Source: Tamarix chinensis (Eukaryota > Streptophyta > Magnoliopsida > Caryophyllales > Tamaricaceae). From it: 64,000 nt of DNA. Positions within the stretch are counted from its first letter, which is position 1. Every line of letters starts with the position of its first letter. Position numbers and translations under genes: made by a program. The stretch covers positions 48,712,707 through 48,776,706 of the forward strand of contig CM060174.1 in the NCBI GenBank assembly GCA_030549775.1, read 5' to 3'. A model generated the notes under the pieces. It searched no databases and was not told the DNA's origin. It was given only the letters and a program-made list of their open reading frames with translations. Positions 34,671-46,800 of the stretch are shown one piece after another.

Positions 34671-34753
34671 CTATATTGAATCGAAAAACTTCAAAGCAGA
34701 ACGACGGACGCTTTCCAATCTCCGCTGGTGACTCTAGCGAGAGAGGAGAGGTA

Positions 34754-34840
34754 ATGGCAAGCTTCCTCAGCCTACAATGTCCTCCACATATTTTTCTCTC
34801 CCTTCCTCGCTTCCATCCTTATTCCACCCTCAAGCTGAAG
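34754..34840 (+). CDS. LTO1: LTO1 exon 1 (residues 1-29)
   Basis: Encodes MASFLSLQCPPHIFLSLPRF and the next nine residues, typical of a plastid targeting start. The donor is AAG|GTACTG. This frame stops at 34873, so a 76-bp intron (34841-34916, ending TTGAAG) is needed to enter the conserved frame. The intron is short but within plant limits. An upstream in-frame Met-like start at 34676 is possible but adds an unlikely leader. Confidence 0.75.
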
Positions 34841-37800
34841 GTACTGTACTCTCGCCGATACCGCAGACTCTAATTTGCGTTTTCATGGCTTAACTTTGCG
34901 ATTTTCCTTTTTGAAGAGCTATTGGAAGGGACGCTATTGTGGCAGGCTTGCAGTATCTTCAGTAAATTGCTTATCGAAGCCAACTCAAGAACCCGATAAT
35001 TCTCCGGGAGGTGCAGAGTCGCCGTCGTCTTCGCCACCACCACCTAGTACTTCCGCATACAATTGGTGTGCAGGACTTGGAGGCTTAGGGTTTGTGGAAA
35101 CTAGTTACTTGACTTATGTTAAGCTATCCAATTCCAAGGCATTTTGTCCTCTTGGGGGAGGAACTTGTAGCGATGTTCTCAATAGTGATTATGCTGTCAT
35201 TTTTGGTAAGTTTTCTATCAGTTCTTCATTTCCCCTCTTTTGTCCTTTTTTCATTGCACTTATCTGTTTTTAGGTTGTCATCCTTCTATTTGGTTATCGT
35301 AAGGCATTGCCTTCTTTCTGGCGTCTTGCCTGCTGGCTAGTATTTCATTTCTGCAATACCTCATTTTCGCAATCATATAATCCATGTAGCATTTGACTGC
35401 CTGCATATATAGAATTGAAAAAACATTAACCTATGTATGTCTATTTTGGTATCTATAACTGCTTTTATAAGATGGAAAGTTAAAAGAGGGGACAGAGGCG
35501 AAAAGAGGCTATAGCATCCCAAAGGATATGAAGTCAGCGTAAAGAATGCTGTTAAAGCACTTCTGAGCATGCTGATCAAATTAAGCTTGGCAGGTTGAAG
35601 TGAATCAATAGGCTATGCTGGCTTGGATGGATTGTTCTGGGTAGTGTGGTGATAAAGATGGATGGGCCAAAAAAATGCATCTTCAGTTTGTTCTGCCTCC
35701 TGACTGCTTTATCTTGAGTAATTATGAAATATACCTGATTTCGAAGCTAGATAATACACACCACTAACGTTTTAATGATGTATCTCATCACCTTAAGTGG
35801 TGCTGATGTTTGTCGATTAGATCCCTAGAAGTCTTTAGGTCCACCTTTTCTTTTCTATTGATGTGATCTACCCCATATCAATCCTTTAGAGTCATGTCTG
35901 CCCTTGACCCAGCTCGAGGAAAAAGAATAGAGGAGACCATATAATGACACACTTTTGAAGGGTGGGAGACAATAAGAGCTGGCAGTTCCTCTATAGACGA
36001 AGTGGCGGCGGTGTATATCGGTTAAGATCTCATTGGGAATGGGAGTATGCATCTACTCAACATAAGTGATGCCGATCTCAATGTTATGATCAGTCCCAAG
36101 TAGGCGAGCCAGTTGGGTTTCATTGAGGACAATAGGAACGCCCAAGACACGAGTAGTGATGGTGCTTCCTAGAACATGTATTGTGAGATTTGCATAGAAA
36201 AGATGAACTAAGTCCGGGTAGACTAGTTCTTTGAGAGTGGAAAGAGGTAGAAGGTGAAGGTCGGCAAGAGATTGCATGAAAGGAAGCTTGAAGTGATTAG
36301 TGCATGAATCATCATCTATGCAATTTTCGGGTAGGACTTTCTTCCTATGAAAGGATTTGAGCCATCTTTTCTGGTCGTCCATACTTCGGAAGAAATGGGT
36401 AGAGTGAGGAGAGGCCTCAGTGGCTCGAGCGAGTTAGGAGACAGATAACAGTGAAGCTCCAGTTGTGGATGAAGAAGGACGAGTGGGATGGTTGGAATGA
36501 GGTGGAGATGGAGGACAAGTGTCTTCTGAGGATGAGGAAGAAGAGGAGGATGTCAGAGATGGAGCTTGGGGAGGGGAAGCAGCAGGTTCCTTAATGCGAA
36601 TGGTTGTCCAAGACAAATGACTTGTTTGGGCATGAGCCTATTTATGGGGAGGAGCCCCAACATCCCCACGAAGTGGGTGTGAGATAGTTGAGTTTTGCTT
36701 TGGCATTATACTGCACCGAGCATCAAACAACAGTAGTGGAGCAAGGAATAAGCACGAAATTGGGGCAAATCAAATAGAGTGCTACCAAAGCACAATTATT
36801 GTGAAAGAGGTTTAGAGATGATATATGGAGGTCTAATTGGACCATAATATGAGGCGAGGGAGACCAAATTGGACAAGTTAGGGTTTAAAAGAGAATTACC
36901 TCAAATCTAGGGAAACAAAGGGAAATCGACAAGGATTGGAGGTGATAAGTGTATTCCTAGTGTTGATTTGAGCAAAGCAAGTGCGATTTTATAGATTTTG
37001 ATAGAGAGTTGAGTAATTTCGAAGAAGAGGAGGTGAACTAGGCGAGAAGAGTTGAAGGGTTTGGAAAAACTGGGGTTGAGGGTTTGGAGAATAGGGAAGG
37101 TTGTATTTATATGCCCGATTTACTTCTCCTTCGATGGGATGTCTGATTGGATGGTAATATGAGGCAAGGGAGACCAAATTGGACAGGTTAGAGTTCGAAG
37201 AGAGCAGTGTTTGAAAAAGCGCGCCTGAGGCGCAAGGCGATGGGGGGTTAGGGCTTTTTTGGTGCTAAGCGAGGCTACGTAAGTGAGGCGCATATAAGGC
37301 GCGCCTCAAGCGCTAGGCGCAGAGGCTATGAGGCGCACGCCTCAGCATAAAATCAAGCAGAAACTTGGGAGATCAATAGACACATAGGGAGGATGGATTT
37401 AGGGAAGAGGGATAAAAAACCTTTTCAGCAGAAAAAAAAAATTACATGCAGACTGCAGAGACTTAGGGGAGTTAAATAGTCATTTGTTGGAAAAATGTAA
37501 GTCTATTTATAGTCTTGATTGCAGTAAAAACATTCTGCAATTAATATTGGAATTGGGGAGAGCATGAGTTATTTTGGAAAGGTAAAAACCAGCTGCAGAG
37601 ACTGTAAAGTCTGCTACCACTAATTTAAAGCAAGAAATAGTTATTTTGGTATATCTGCATATATTTTTTTGCAGATATAGAGGAAAACAGATAGGGCATT
37701 AGGAAAAACCTAAGGTATATCTACATATATTTTTTGCAGATATAAGGGAAAACAAAAGATATAGGGAAAAAGAAAGGTCCCCCTTTGTCCTATATATTTT

Positions 37801-40800
37801 TTGCAGAAACTTTTTCTTCCTAATGTAAAAAAAAAAGAAAAAAGAAAAACAACAACAACAAAGGAAAAAACAATGTACCACTACATCTGAAAAAAAAAAT
37901 AGAGAGAGCATCAAGGAAAACTGGAAAAAAAAAGTATATATGCCAACAAAAAAAAAAAAAACACTAGGCGCCTCACATCGCCCAGGCGTGCGCCTTCGCC
38001 TTACGCCTAGCGCCTAGGCTCCAGGACCCCTAGCGCCTCGGTGCGCCTTAAGCCTTTTCAAACACTGGAAGAGAGAATTACCTCAAATTTGGGGAGACAG
38101 AGGGAAATCGATGTTGGAGGTGATAAGTGTATTCCTGGTGTCAATTCAAGCAAAGCAAGTGCAATTTTATGGATTTTATCAGTGATTTGAGCGATTTCGA
38201 AGGAGAGGAGGTGAAGTAGGCAAGAAAGATTCGAAGGGTTTGGAGAAACTAGGGTCAAGGGTTTGGAGAATAGGGAAGGTGGGTATTTATATGCCCGATG
38301 TACCATTCGAATGTTTTAAGGAAGTTGTTAACTACTCTTGATACCGATCCACTGGTATGGAGTATCTAGTCGACTGGTTTCGCGTGGTTGAGACATAAGC
38401 CAGTAAAAGCACGGCCACCTCGGTTTTGACTCACCGGTCGACTAGTATGACAACCGATTATCTAGTTTTGTCGATCAATCAACTAGTTTGTCCGGTTAGG
38501 TCTTAGTTTTTGTGAGTTTTTAAGTTTTTTTGATTTTGTGCCGTAAGCTGATAGATAGGAGCTTTATTTTATGACACATATCACATTGAACAAGGGTCAC
38601 AAAAGTCATGTTTGGATTTAAATTTATGCAAAGGTGATTTATTTTTGAATTAATGCCATGATTTACCCCTTCTTTTCAAAAAAAATTCACAATTTTAGGA
38701 GAGATTTAATTTTGATCATAGAAATGTCATGCCAAGTTCTCTCCTAATTGTTGTGAATCATTCTTCATTTAATGGCTTAGTGAAGATGCCCCTCCATTGA
38801 TGTAATATATCTACAAATTCTACACATACATCACCTTTTTCAAGATGGTCTCTTATGAAATGATGCCTTATTTCTATGTATTTAGATTTTGAGTGTTGAA
38901 CAGGATTTTTTGTGTGACATATAGCACCAGTGCTGTCACATTTAATTAGGATTTTTTCAAAGTTTAAGCCCATAATTACTTAGTTGATGTTTCATCCAGA
39001 TTAATTGTGCACAACAAGCACCAACAGCTATATATTCTACTTCAGCTGTAGAAAGTGAGACGCTAGACTTTCTTGCTATGCCAACTAACTAGGGCTTCTC
39101 CAAGAAATTGGTAGGTACCTGAGGTGTGTTTTCTATCGACTTTATATCCTACAAAATCAGCATTAGAATATCTTATTAGATCTAGATGAGTATCACGAGG
39201 ATAAAAGAAGCCTAGATTATGAGTGTCAATAAGATATATAAGGATTCTCTTGACAACGGTCATGTGAGATTCCTTGGGATTACATTGAAATCTAGCACAC
39301 AGGCATACACTAAACATGATAAGATAGAGAAGTGAGCCAATCAAACCTTGATATCGCTTTTGATCAACTAGCTTACCTTTGTCATCAATGTCAAGCTTTG
39401 TGTTAGCGGTCATAGGTATACTACATGATTTGCTCTCGTGCGTTCCAAACTTTATGAGCAATTCTTTTATGTATTTTTATTGGTTGACAAATATGCCATC
39501 TTTTGATTGCTTGATTTGGAGTCTAAGAAAATAGATCAACTCCCCCATTATACTAAAACTTGTTACACATTAGAGTAGAGAAGTTATTGCAGATGGACTC
39601 ATTAGTAGCACCGAATATTATGTCAACATATATTTGTGCAAATAATAAGTCCATTTTGGTTTTCTTTAGAAAAAAAATTCTATCAATTTTACCTCTTTCA
39701 AAACCTTTGACCAATAGAAATTTACTCAAGATTTCATATTAAGCTCTAGGAGCTTGTTTTAAATCGTAAAGAATCTTATTGAGTTTGTAAACATGGTTAG
39801 GTTTTGAGTTATGTTCAAAGCAGGATGCTTGCTTAACATATACCTCGTCTTCTATAAAACCATTGAGAAAAACACATTTGACATCCATTTGATACGATGT
39901 AAAGCACATGAATGATGCAAATGCAAGAAGTATACGTATAGCCTCGAGTTTAGCTGCAAGGGCAAAGGTTTCCTCGAAATCAATGACTTCCTCTTTGTTG
40001 TATCCTTTGGCACAACCAATCGGACTTTGATTCTAACGACAACTACCCTTTCATCTAGCTTATTTCTAAAGACTCATTTAGTCCCAGTGATGGGTCTATT
40101 TGGAGGCAATGGGACTAATTCCTAAACTTGATTTTTCTCAAATTGGTTAAGCTCGTCTTGCATTGCCATGATCCAATTTTCATCATTCATGGCTTCCAAG
40201 TGAGACTTAGGTTCTATTTGAGATAGAAATGTTAAATGATTGCAAAATGTTACCTAGTGAGGATCTTGTTGCAACACCTCTTGCTAGATCGCCAACGATG
40301 AGTTCATCAGAGTGCTCATAGGCATATCTCCATGCTCTAGGGATATCCTCTCACAATTCATCTTCTGGTTGAGAAATTTGTGGTTCTTCTTCCTTCTCAA
40401 CATTTTCTAGCAAGCTTTCAACTTGGATGGAAGGACCTACTTCTTTTGCTTGGGTTTTCTACACACTAGAGCAAGATTCATCAAAAGCAACGTGTATAGA
40501 TTCTTCAAGTAATATTGTTCGTTTGTTGAAGATCCGATAAGCTTTACTGTGTAAAGAGTACCCAATGAAGATGCCTTCATTTGCTTTGGAATCAAACTTA
40601 TTGAGATTGTTTTTTCCGTTGTTGAGAACGAAGCACTTACAACCAAATGTGCTTAGATAGTTCACATTTGGTTTGGTACCTTTGTAGAGCTCATAAGGTA
40701 TTTTTTTCAAGATGAGTGGTTTGATTCAAGAAATAAGATTGTGGTCGCTTTCGCGATTGCAGTTGCGGTCGTAGTGTAGCGATATCGATGTGTTATGAAC

Positions 40801-43800
40801 GATATTTTATGTCGTAGTTGTCGCAGTGTATTTTTTTTTTAATTTTTCTCAATAAATATTAGCAAATATTAGTATATATCGATAAATATAGGTAAAGTGT
40901 TGGCAAATATTGGCTGATAACCGATATATTGCTAATAAATATGTGAAATTCTAAATCTGTCACATATCGCCCATTTCGCTTATCAGCTGACCCAAAATCC
41001 AATAAATATCGGCTAATATCGCTTATCGGGACTAATAATTAATTATATGGTATGAGTGCTCTGTTCACTATGCAATTTGCAGTGGCAACGACTCTGATTC
41101 AAAAATATTTTGGAAGCTTGTAGTCACAATACGGTTTGTGCAACCTCCTCTAAGGTTCTGTTCTTCCTTTCCACCACCCCATTTTGTTATGGTGTTATTG
41201 GTGCCAAGAAGTAGGGGTGCACACAAATCGGTCCCAACCGGCCAGTTATTTCTAGTTCCGGTCCAAGACCGGATCGATATTCCGATCTTCGATCTCGAAC
41301 TAAAAAAATTTCGGTGCTTAACCAGTTTTGGTTTGACCCAAAATCTCAATAATATTTTTTTCTAAAAAATATGTTTTTTTAATATAAAAAATATATAATT
41401 AATTGATTTCGGTCCTAACCGGTCTTGGAATGGTAATTTTCGTCCGGTCCCCAGACCTAGCTTCAAAAAATTCTGGTCCTTAAGCGGGTTCTAGTCTGAT
41501 CTAGGTCCATCCGGGCTGATCCGATTTTGGACCAATGCACACCCCTATCGAGAAGTTGCTAGTGATGCCATTTTGATCGCAAAAGTCCATAAATATAGCA
41601 TTCTCAGACTCCTTTCCATGATTTCTCCTTGTAGCATGAATCATTATTCCATTTTCTACTTGAATTTTCTTAGCAGGCACAAGAAATGTGTTAAAAGTAT
41701 CATCTTCAATAGAAAGGAATAATGTCCAGGTGTAGTGTGAGTAATCATCTATAATTACTAGTACATATCTGCAACCATCCATGCTACGGGTCCTAATAGG
41801 CTCGAATAGATCTATATATAACAATTCAAGTGGTTGAGATTTGGTGACAATATTTTTGGGTTTGAAGGTAATTCTATGTTTTTTCTCTTGTTGGCATACA
41901 TCACAATCTATCTTTTGTTAAGTTCAATATAATAGCTCATATAATTAAATATCGGGCTACCACCTAACTAGATGTAAAGTCTTGAAATGAACATATTTTG
42001 GCTTTCTTTGATTTGAACATCGGGCACAAAGTGGTCCTTATAGCTCATATAATTAAATATTGGTTCCGATATGCAACATCGATCGATATTTATCAGATTT
42101 TGGGTTATCCGATACTAGAAATTGGTGATATGCAACCGTTTCAGTATTTTATATATTTATCGGCGATGTATCCATTATTGACTAATATTTTTTCTACATT
42201 TACCGATATTTGTTGATATTTGTCTAAAAAATTAAAAACATCTCATCGCAACATATAAAATATCATTTGAGACACCTCGATACTTTGGCATAGCAACTTC
42301 AATTGCAACTGCCACCATAGTTTAATTACCTATTATGGCCTCCCTTATAAGGTTATAAGTGATTGGTTGGTTTTCTCTTTTTTCAATTAGATATGTACTT
42401 TTCACCTTATTTTTAAATCTGATCTTCAAATTATTGATGATATAAAATTAGTGGTAATAATAATAGTATTGATAACAATAGTAGTCATTTTAGTCATATG
42501 ATAGTAGTAGGCAATTGAGAATTACTTTATCAGCTTGGTTCTTATTCAATGTAGAAGGTTCTTTTCTGTAGAAATTTATGGGCAAAAGACTAATATAAGA
42601 GTATCCTCTTATTATTCTATCTTGCAATATAATACAATTTATTGCCTAATAATGAATTACTTTATATCCAAAAAACAAGTCATTCTAGTACTAAACTTTT
42701 GTAAAAAAAAAAAGCAGTCACTTAAGAAAATTCAAAACCTACTTTCCACTCTTACCCTCATGTATTTTGTTTCATTATCTATGCATTAAATGCTTTGATA
42801 ATGATGTTTTTTAAAGAAGGGTGTAAGGGAAATTTTAATATTATTTTTATTAGTTTATAAAAGTGTGCAAATTGTTAAAATGGTTTTTTTTTTGTTTTTT
42901 GTTCTAGGAAGTATTATTCTTATTCAATTATTACTGAATAATATATACTTGGGCTATAAATTATAATAACATAGAAACACAATCTTCGGAATGATGTTAT
43001 AATCTAAGCTTGCCTAATATAATAATATGGTAATTACCAAAAAATATATACAATAATATGGAATTTTTTTCTAACACATCAAAATATCATCTAAAAATTC
43101 AATAATATAATTTTTGGAATAAGATATAGGGTACATATAATAAAATATATAGCTAGATATGCGAAGCCAAAGTAATGCTATGGGCAAGGCTTTATGATCT
43201 ATGTAAATGAACTGACCTAAACTCTTCTAGGGTTAATTAAATGAGCCTAAAAGCTAAACGAACGAGGGAAATCGAGTTTTTAATGAATTGAGCAGAACTC
43301 CCGCATCTAAGCTATGAATGAGCCAAGCCGATTTGTTTGATCTTGGCTCATTTAATAAATGAGCCTAAATAAAACTCAAGTGCAACTCATTTAACTAAAT
43401 AAATGAGTCAAACTAAGCTTTTAACGAGCCGTGCTGACACGTGAACCGGCTTAGCTCATTTACAACCTTAACCATGACTAGAGTTGTATATGAGCAAGCT
43501 GAATCATTCATGTTCAAGCTCAGTTTGTTTAATAATTGAGCTGAAATTAACAAGTTTAAATATTGATGTTCAAGCTCGGCTGATGGGTTATTAAATATAT
43601 TGTCTTCATTCATGAACACATAAGCTTGATTATTAATTCTGCATATATTTACGAAGTCTTGGTTCCCCCCCTCTTGAGATTATAATAGGAAGTCTCATAT
43701 TCTTAATTTGATTATGGTTGACTAGTTTATATGTAATATATGTAATTAAACCTTATTGTTGTATATGAATTTATAAACACTAGCTGATTCGGGAACAAAT

Positions 43801-46800
43801 GAGTCAAGCTAAGTTTGCTAATTTATTAAGTGAGTTTAAAAGCAAGCCTGAGTTCGACTCATTTAAGTAAACAAATAAGCCAATTCGATCCTTTATTTAG
43901 TTGAACTGTCTCGGCTCATTTACAACCCTAGGTATGACAAACTATCCCCATCACCCACCAGAGACATCTTCAAAACTGCCAAAAACCCTTCCTCCACATA
44001 TACTCCACCATAACATATGCACATAAATCTAATTCATAGATCATAAAAGGATCATTGGTAGAGAAAGTTGGATCCAGTCACGCATGGGACATGACTGCTG
44101 AAGCTCACCACCACCAAAGCCTCCATGGCCATGGGTGAAAAAGAATAGATAGAGATGGGAATTGCCATGCCAAAAGATCAAAGAGAGGGAGGTGAGAGAT
44201 GAGATCGCTGAGAATATTTGAGGTGTCCAGCAGTGGCTGGGTGTTTAGCAGCAATTAGGTGGACGCTTGCAGTGTGTGTGGAGAGAGAGTGAAAGAGAGG
44301 AGGCTAGGAGGGTTTTTGGGTATATGAAGGGGTCTTTTTAAGCAATGCTGAAATGAAATTGTGCATACGGACATTTTCTGTATTGTACTTTTATTTGGTT
44401 GAAAACATTTTTTTGGTAAAATTGTGACGGAGTAAGGATAGTTTTGAACTTTTCCACAAAATGATGGATCGCATCACATGAAATGAAGCAAGGATTTCAA
44501 AATAATGTAGATGTCAAATAGAGCCTAAGTAATTTGAGAGAAACACCAAAAAGAAACAAGAAGTTTTTTGGTTATATAAATGGGTATTTAAGCAATTAAG
44601 TAATAGGATGCAGGATTGGTAGCCTAGCCTGGCTCTTATTTTTGATTTATTTTATTTTTCCTTAAATCATCTTAACCACATACATGCTTATGCTGTCTCA
44701 AAAATGTGAAGTGCCACAATTCTCTTCATTCTATAATATTGCAGTGTTAACTACCCTTGCTATTTAATTCTAGTGGATATTCTAAAATCCGTTAGCATTA
44801 TGCTTTGCAAACCCAGAGTCAATGGAAGGGTTATAACTACTTCTTGTCAACATTATATGCCATGGCTTTTCTTGTTGTAAAGATGAATTTTCTGTATGTA
44901 ATACTCTAGCAGCTTTGGTTAACAGAATAGTTCTGGAGTCGTCGATGCATTGAAAAATTATCTATAAGCAATCCAATAAATTAAAATTTCAAGAGAAAAA
45001 TATTAGGCATTTATGGCACCTGTTTTTCCTTATTTTTTATTATATTCAAAATGTGGCAAACCCTCATATCAAGAAGGCATCCACTTGAAAGCCTTTGCAA
45101 GGGATTCTCCACTATGTAATAAGAAATGAAGAACAAGAGAGCATCAAAGACTAGTTTTAAGATTGGATGTGCTAAAGAAAGGAAAGAGCAATTGATATTG
45201 GGCTGTGGTCATGAAAGAGTTGAGAAGGTTTTTTTTTTTTGGGGGGGGGGGAGGAGGAAGTAGTGGATAAGTAATAAAATCACAACCAGGCGTCGAAGCA
45301 TCGTGAATTATAAATTATGTGTCGCGGCGTGAATTTTTATTTCACCATATCATCTAATTATTATTTATTGATCATTTGAAGATAAGTATTCAATAAACTA
45401 GTATTTTATGTTATATTTGAAGGATTTAAATGAATCATTAGATGTTAAATTGTCTTAATAACCCTAAATTTGTAGGACTACTTTATTATTCTATAGTAAA
45501 TGAATAAGAAGAAACTATCATGCATGTTTTTTCAGTAGATTTAGGAAATAAATTGGCGATATTTCCCAATTTATTGGTGATATTTTCTGATTTATCAGCG
45601 ATCTATTAGTGATTGCTGATAAAGTGGGAAATTTTAAAACTATAGCGTATCAGTAACTTTGTATTGTGGCTGACCTAAAATATGCTAAATAACGGTCGTT
45701 ATGCTATAACACCACCGCTATTTTATTGTATGATAGTGGATCATCTCGATTCCTTTGCAATTTCTATTCATTGTCTTGCTGGAGTGCTTTCTCTGCGGAC
45801 ATGAATCGTTCTTTGTGTACTGGAAGAATTTCCTTTTGGACTCAATAATCATATTTTAATAATATTGCAGGTAATGTATTTGAAAGAGGATTTCAATGTT
45901 CGTGCTTTTACATTTTCCAGGTGTTCCCCTTCCATTGATTGGCATGATTGCATATGGGCTTGTTCTGGTAGTAAGTTTGCAGTTGTCAGGAATAAAACTT
46001 CCCTTTGGAATCAATGAAGACAATGGTCGCTCAACTGTACTTTCACTTACTGCTTCAATGGCTGTTGCAAGTGCATACTTCTTGTTTATTTTGAACACAA
46101 AATTGGCTGGGGCATCATGTTCTTATTGTCTGGCATCAGCGATATTATCCTTCAGCTTATTTTTCATCACTTTACAGGTTTCTATCCCAACTTAAATATC
46201 TGCTTTGTGCCCTGTTATATTATTGGAGTCATCAGAGCTATACCCGGCCTTTCTTGTTTATTGTTGTTGCAGGACTTTGGTGCAAAGGAGGTCCAAAATT
46301 TTCTGGCTCTACCATTATGTACGGCTGCCATTGTGCTCGCAGTCTTAACTATTTCATACAACACTTCTCAGCCTCTACCCCCAAGGTGATCTAATTGTTT
46401 TCTTTATGTACTGTTAAATGATGCAGTTCTTTTCTCTACTTGTTAAAGTGGCTTTGACGGATTAGCAAGTTTTTTGTTGCTTTCTGCATGTGAGGGAAGG
46501 AGGCACATTAAGAGACATGTATTTTTTCTATTGGATATTTGCGATATTGGTGTCTCAAGATGCAATCTCACTTTAGCTGAATCTGGCATACTGTGTCATT
46601 CCCTCGTGGGTATCCACCTCTACACTTCCCTTGCATGCACCGGTGAAAGGGGATTTAGAACTGGAATTTAGTTCTAGTTGGTGTCAGTCCTATCTCTTTA
46701 GGTTTGGAGTTCTAGTCGATGCTGGTCCTAACTGTTTAGGTTTGAAGCAGTATCATGAATTTAAAATTTTGCTACTCAGGCTTTTCCCTCGCTGGAGTTT

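Larger units (their letters stand above)
38758..41925 (-). pseudogene. Sirevirus-like Ty1/copia pol remnant in LTO1 intron 2
   Basis: In - strand order: integrase zinc-finger end near 41910 ('DCDVCQQEK' in a shifted frame); integrase core 41824-41560 ('IDLFEPIRTRSMDGCRYVLVIIDDYSHYTW'); integrase end to 40459 ('PYELYKGTKPNVNYLSTFGCKCFVLNN'); RT in broken frames to about 39480, where YVDDIIFGATN appears as YVD-IIFGATN; RT C-terminus 39461-39063 ('CLCARFQCNPKESHMTVVKRIL', 'RYSNADFVGYKVDRKHTSGT'); RNase H 38973-38758 ('CDSTGAICHTKNPVQHSKSKYIEIRHHFIRDH'). Small in-frame losses, such as the absent TASRPD before IMFSV, and two inserted elements mark it as dead. Confidence 0.88.
35206..45920 (+). other. 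LTO1 intron 2, 10.7 kb, filled with transposons
   Basis: GTAAGT donor and TTTTCCAG acceptor. It holds a transposon-protein remnant (about 36.0-36.6 kb), a 310-bp tandem duplication broken by an hAT element, a Sirevirus-like copia remnant (38.7-41.9 kb), a hAT MITE, three copies of a GATATT-rich repeat and a pair of short hAT-like elements. The other five introns are 76-1639 bp. No gene-like sequence is visible in 35206-35850. Confidence 0.88.

Noticed and set aside
34676..34873. Separate 65-codon gene upstream of LTO1 exon 2
   Set aside because: Its first part fits LTO1 exon 1 and joins the conserved frame through a GT-AG intron. The rest is intron read-through.
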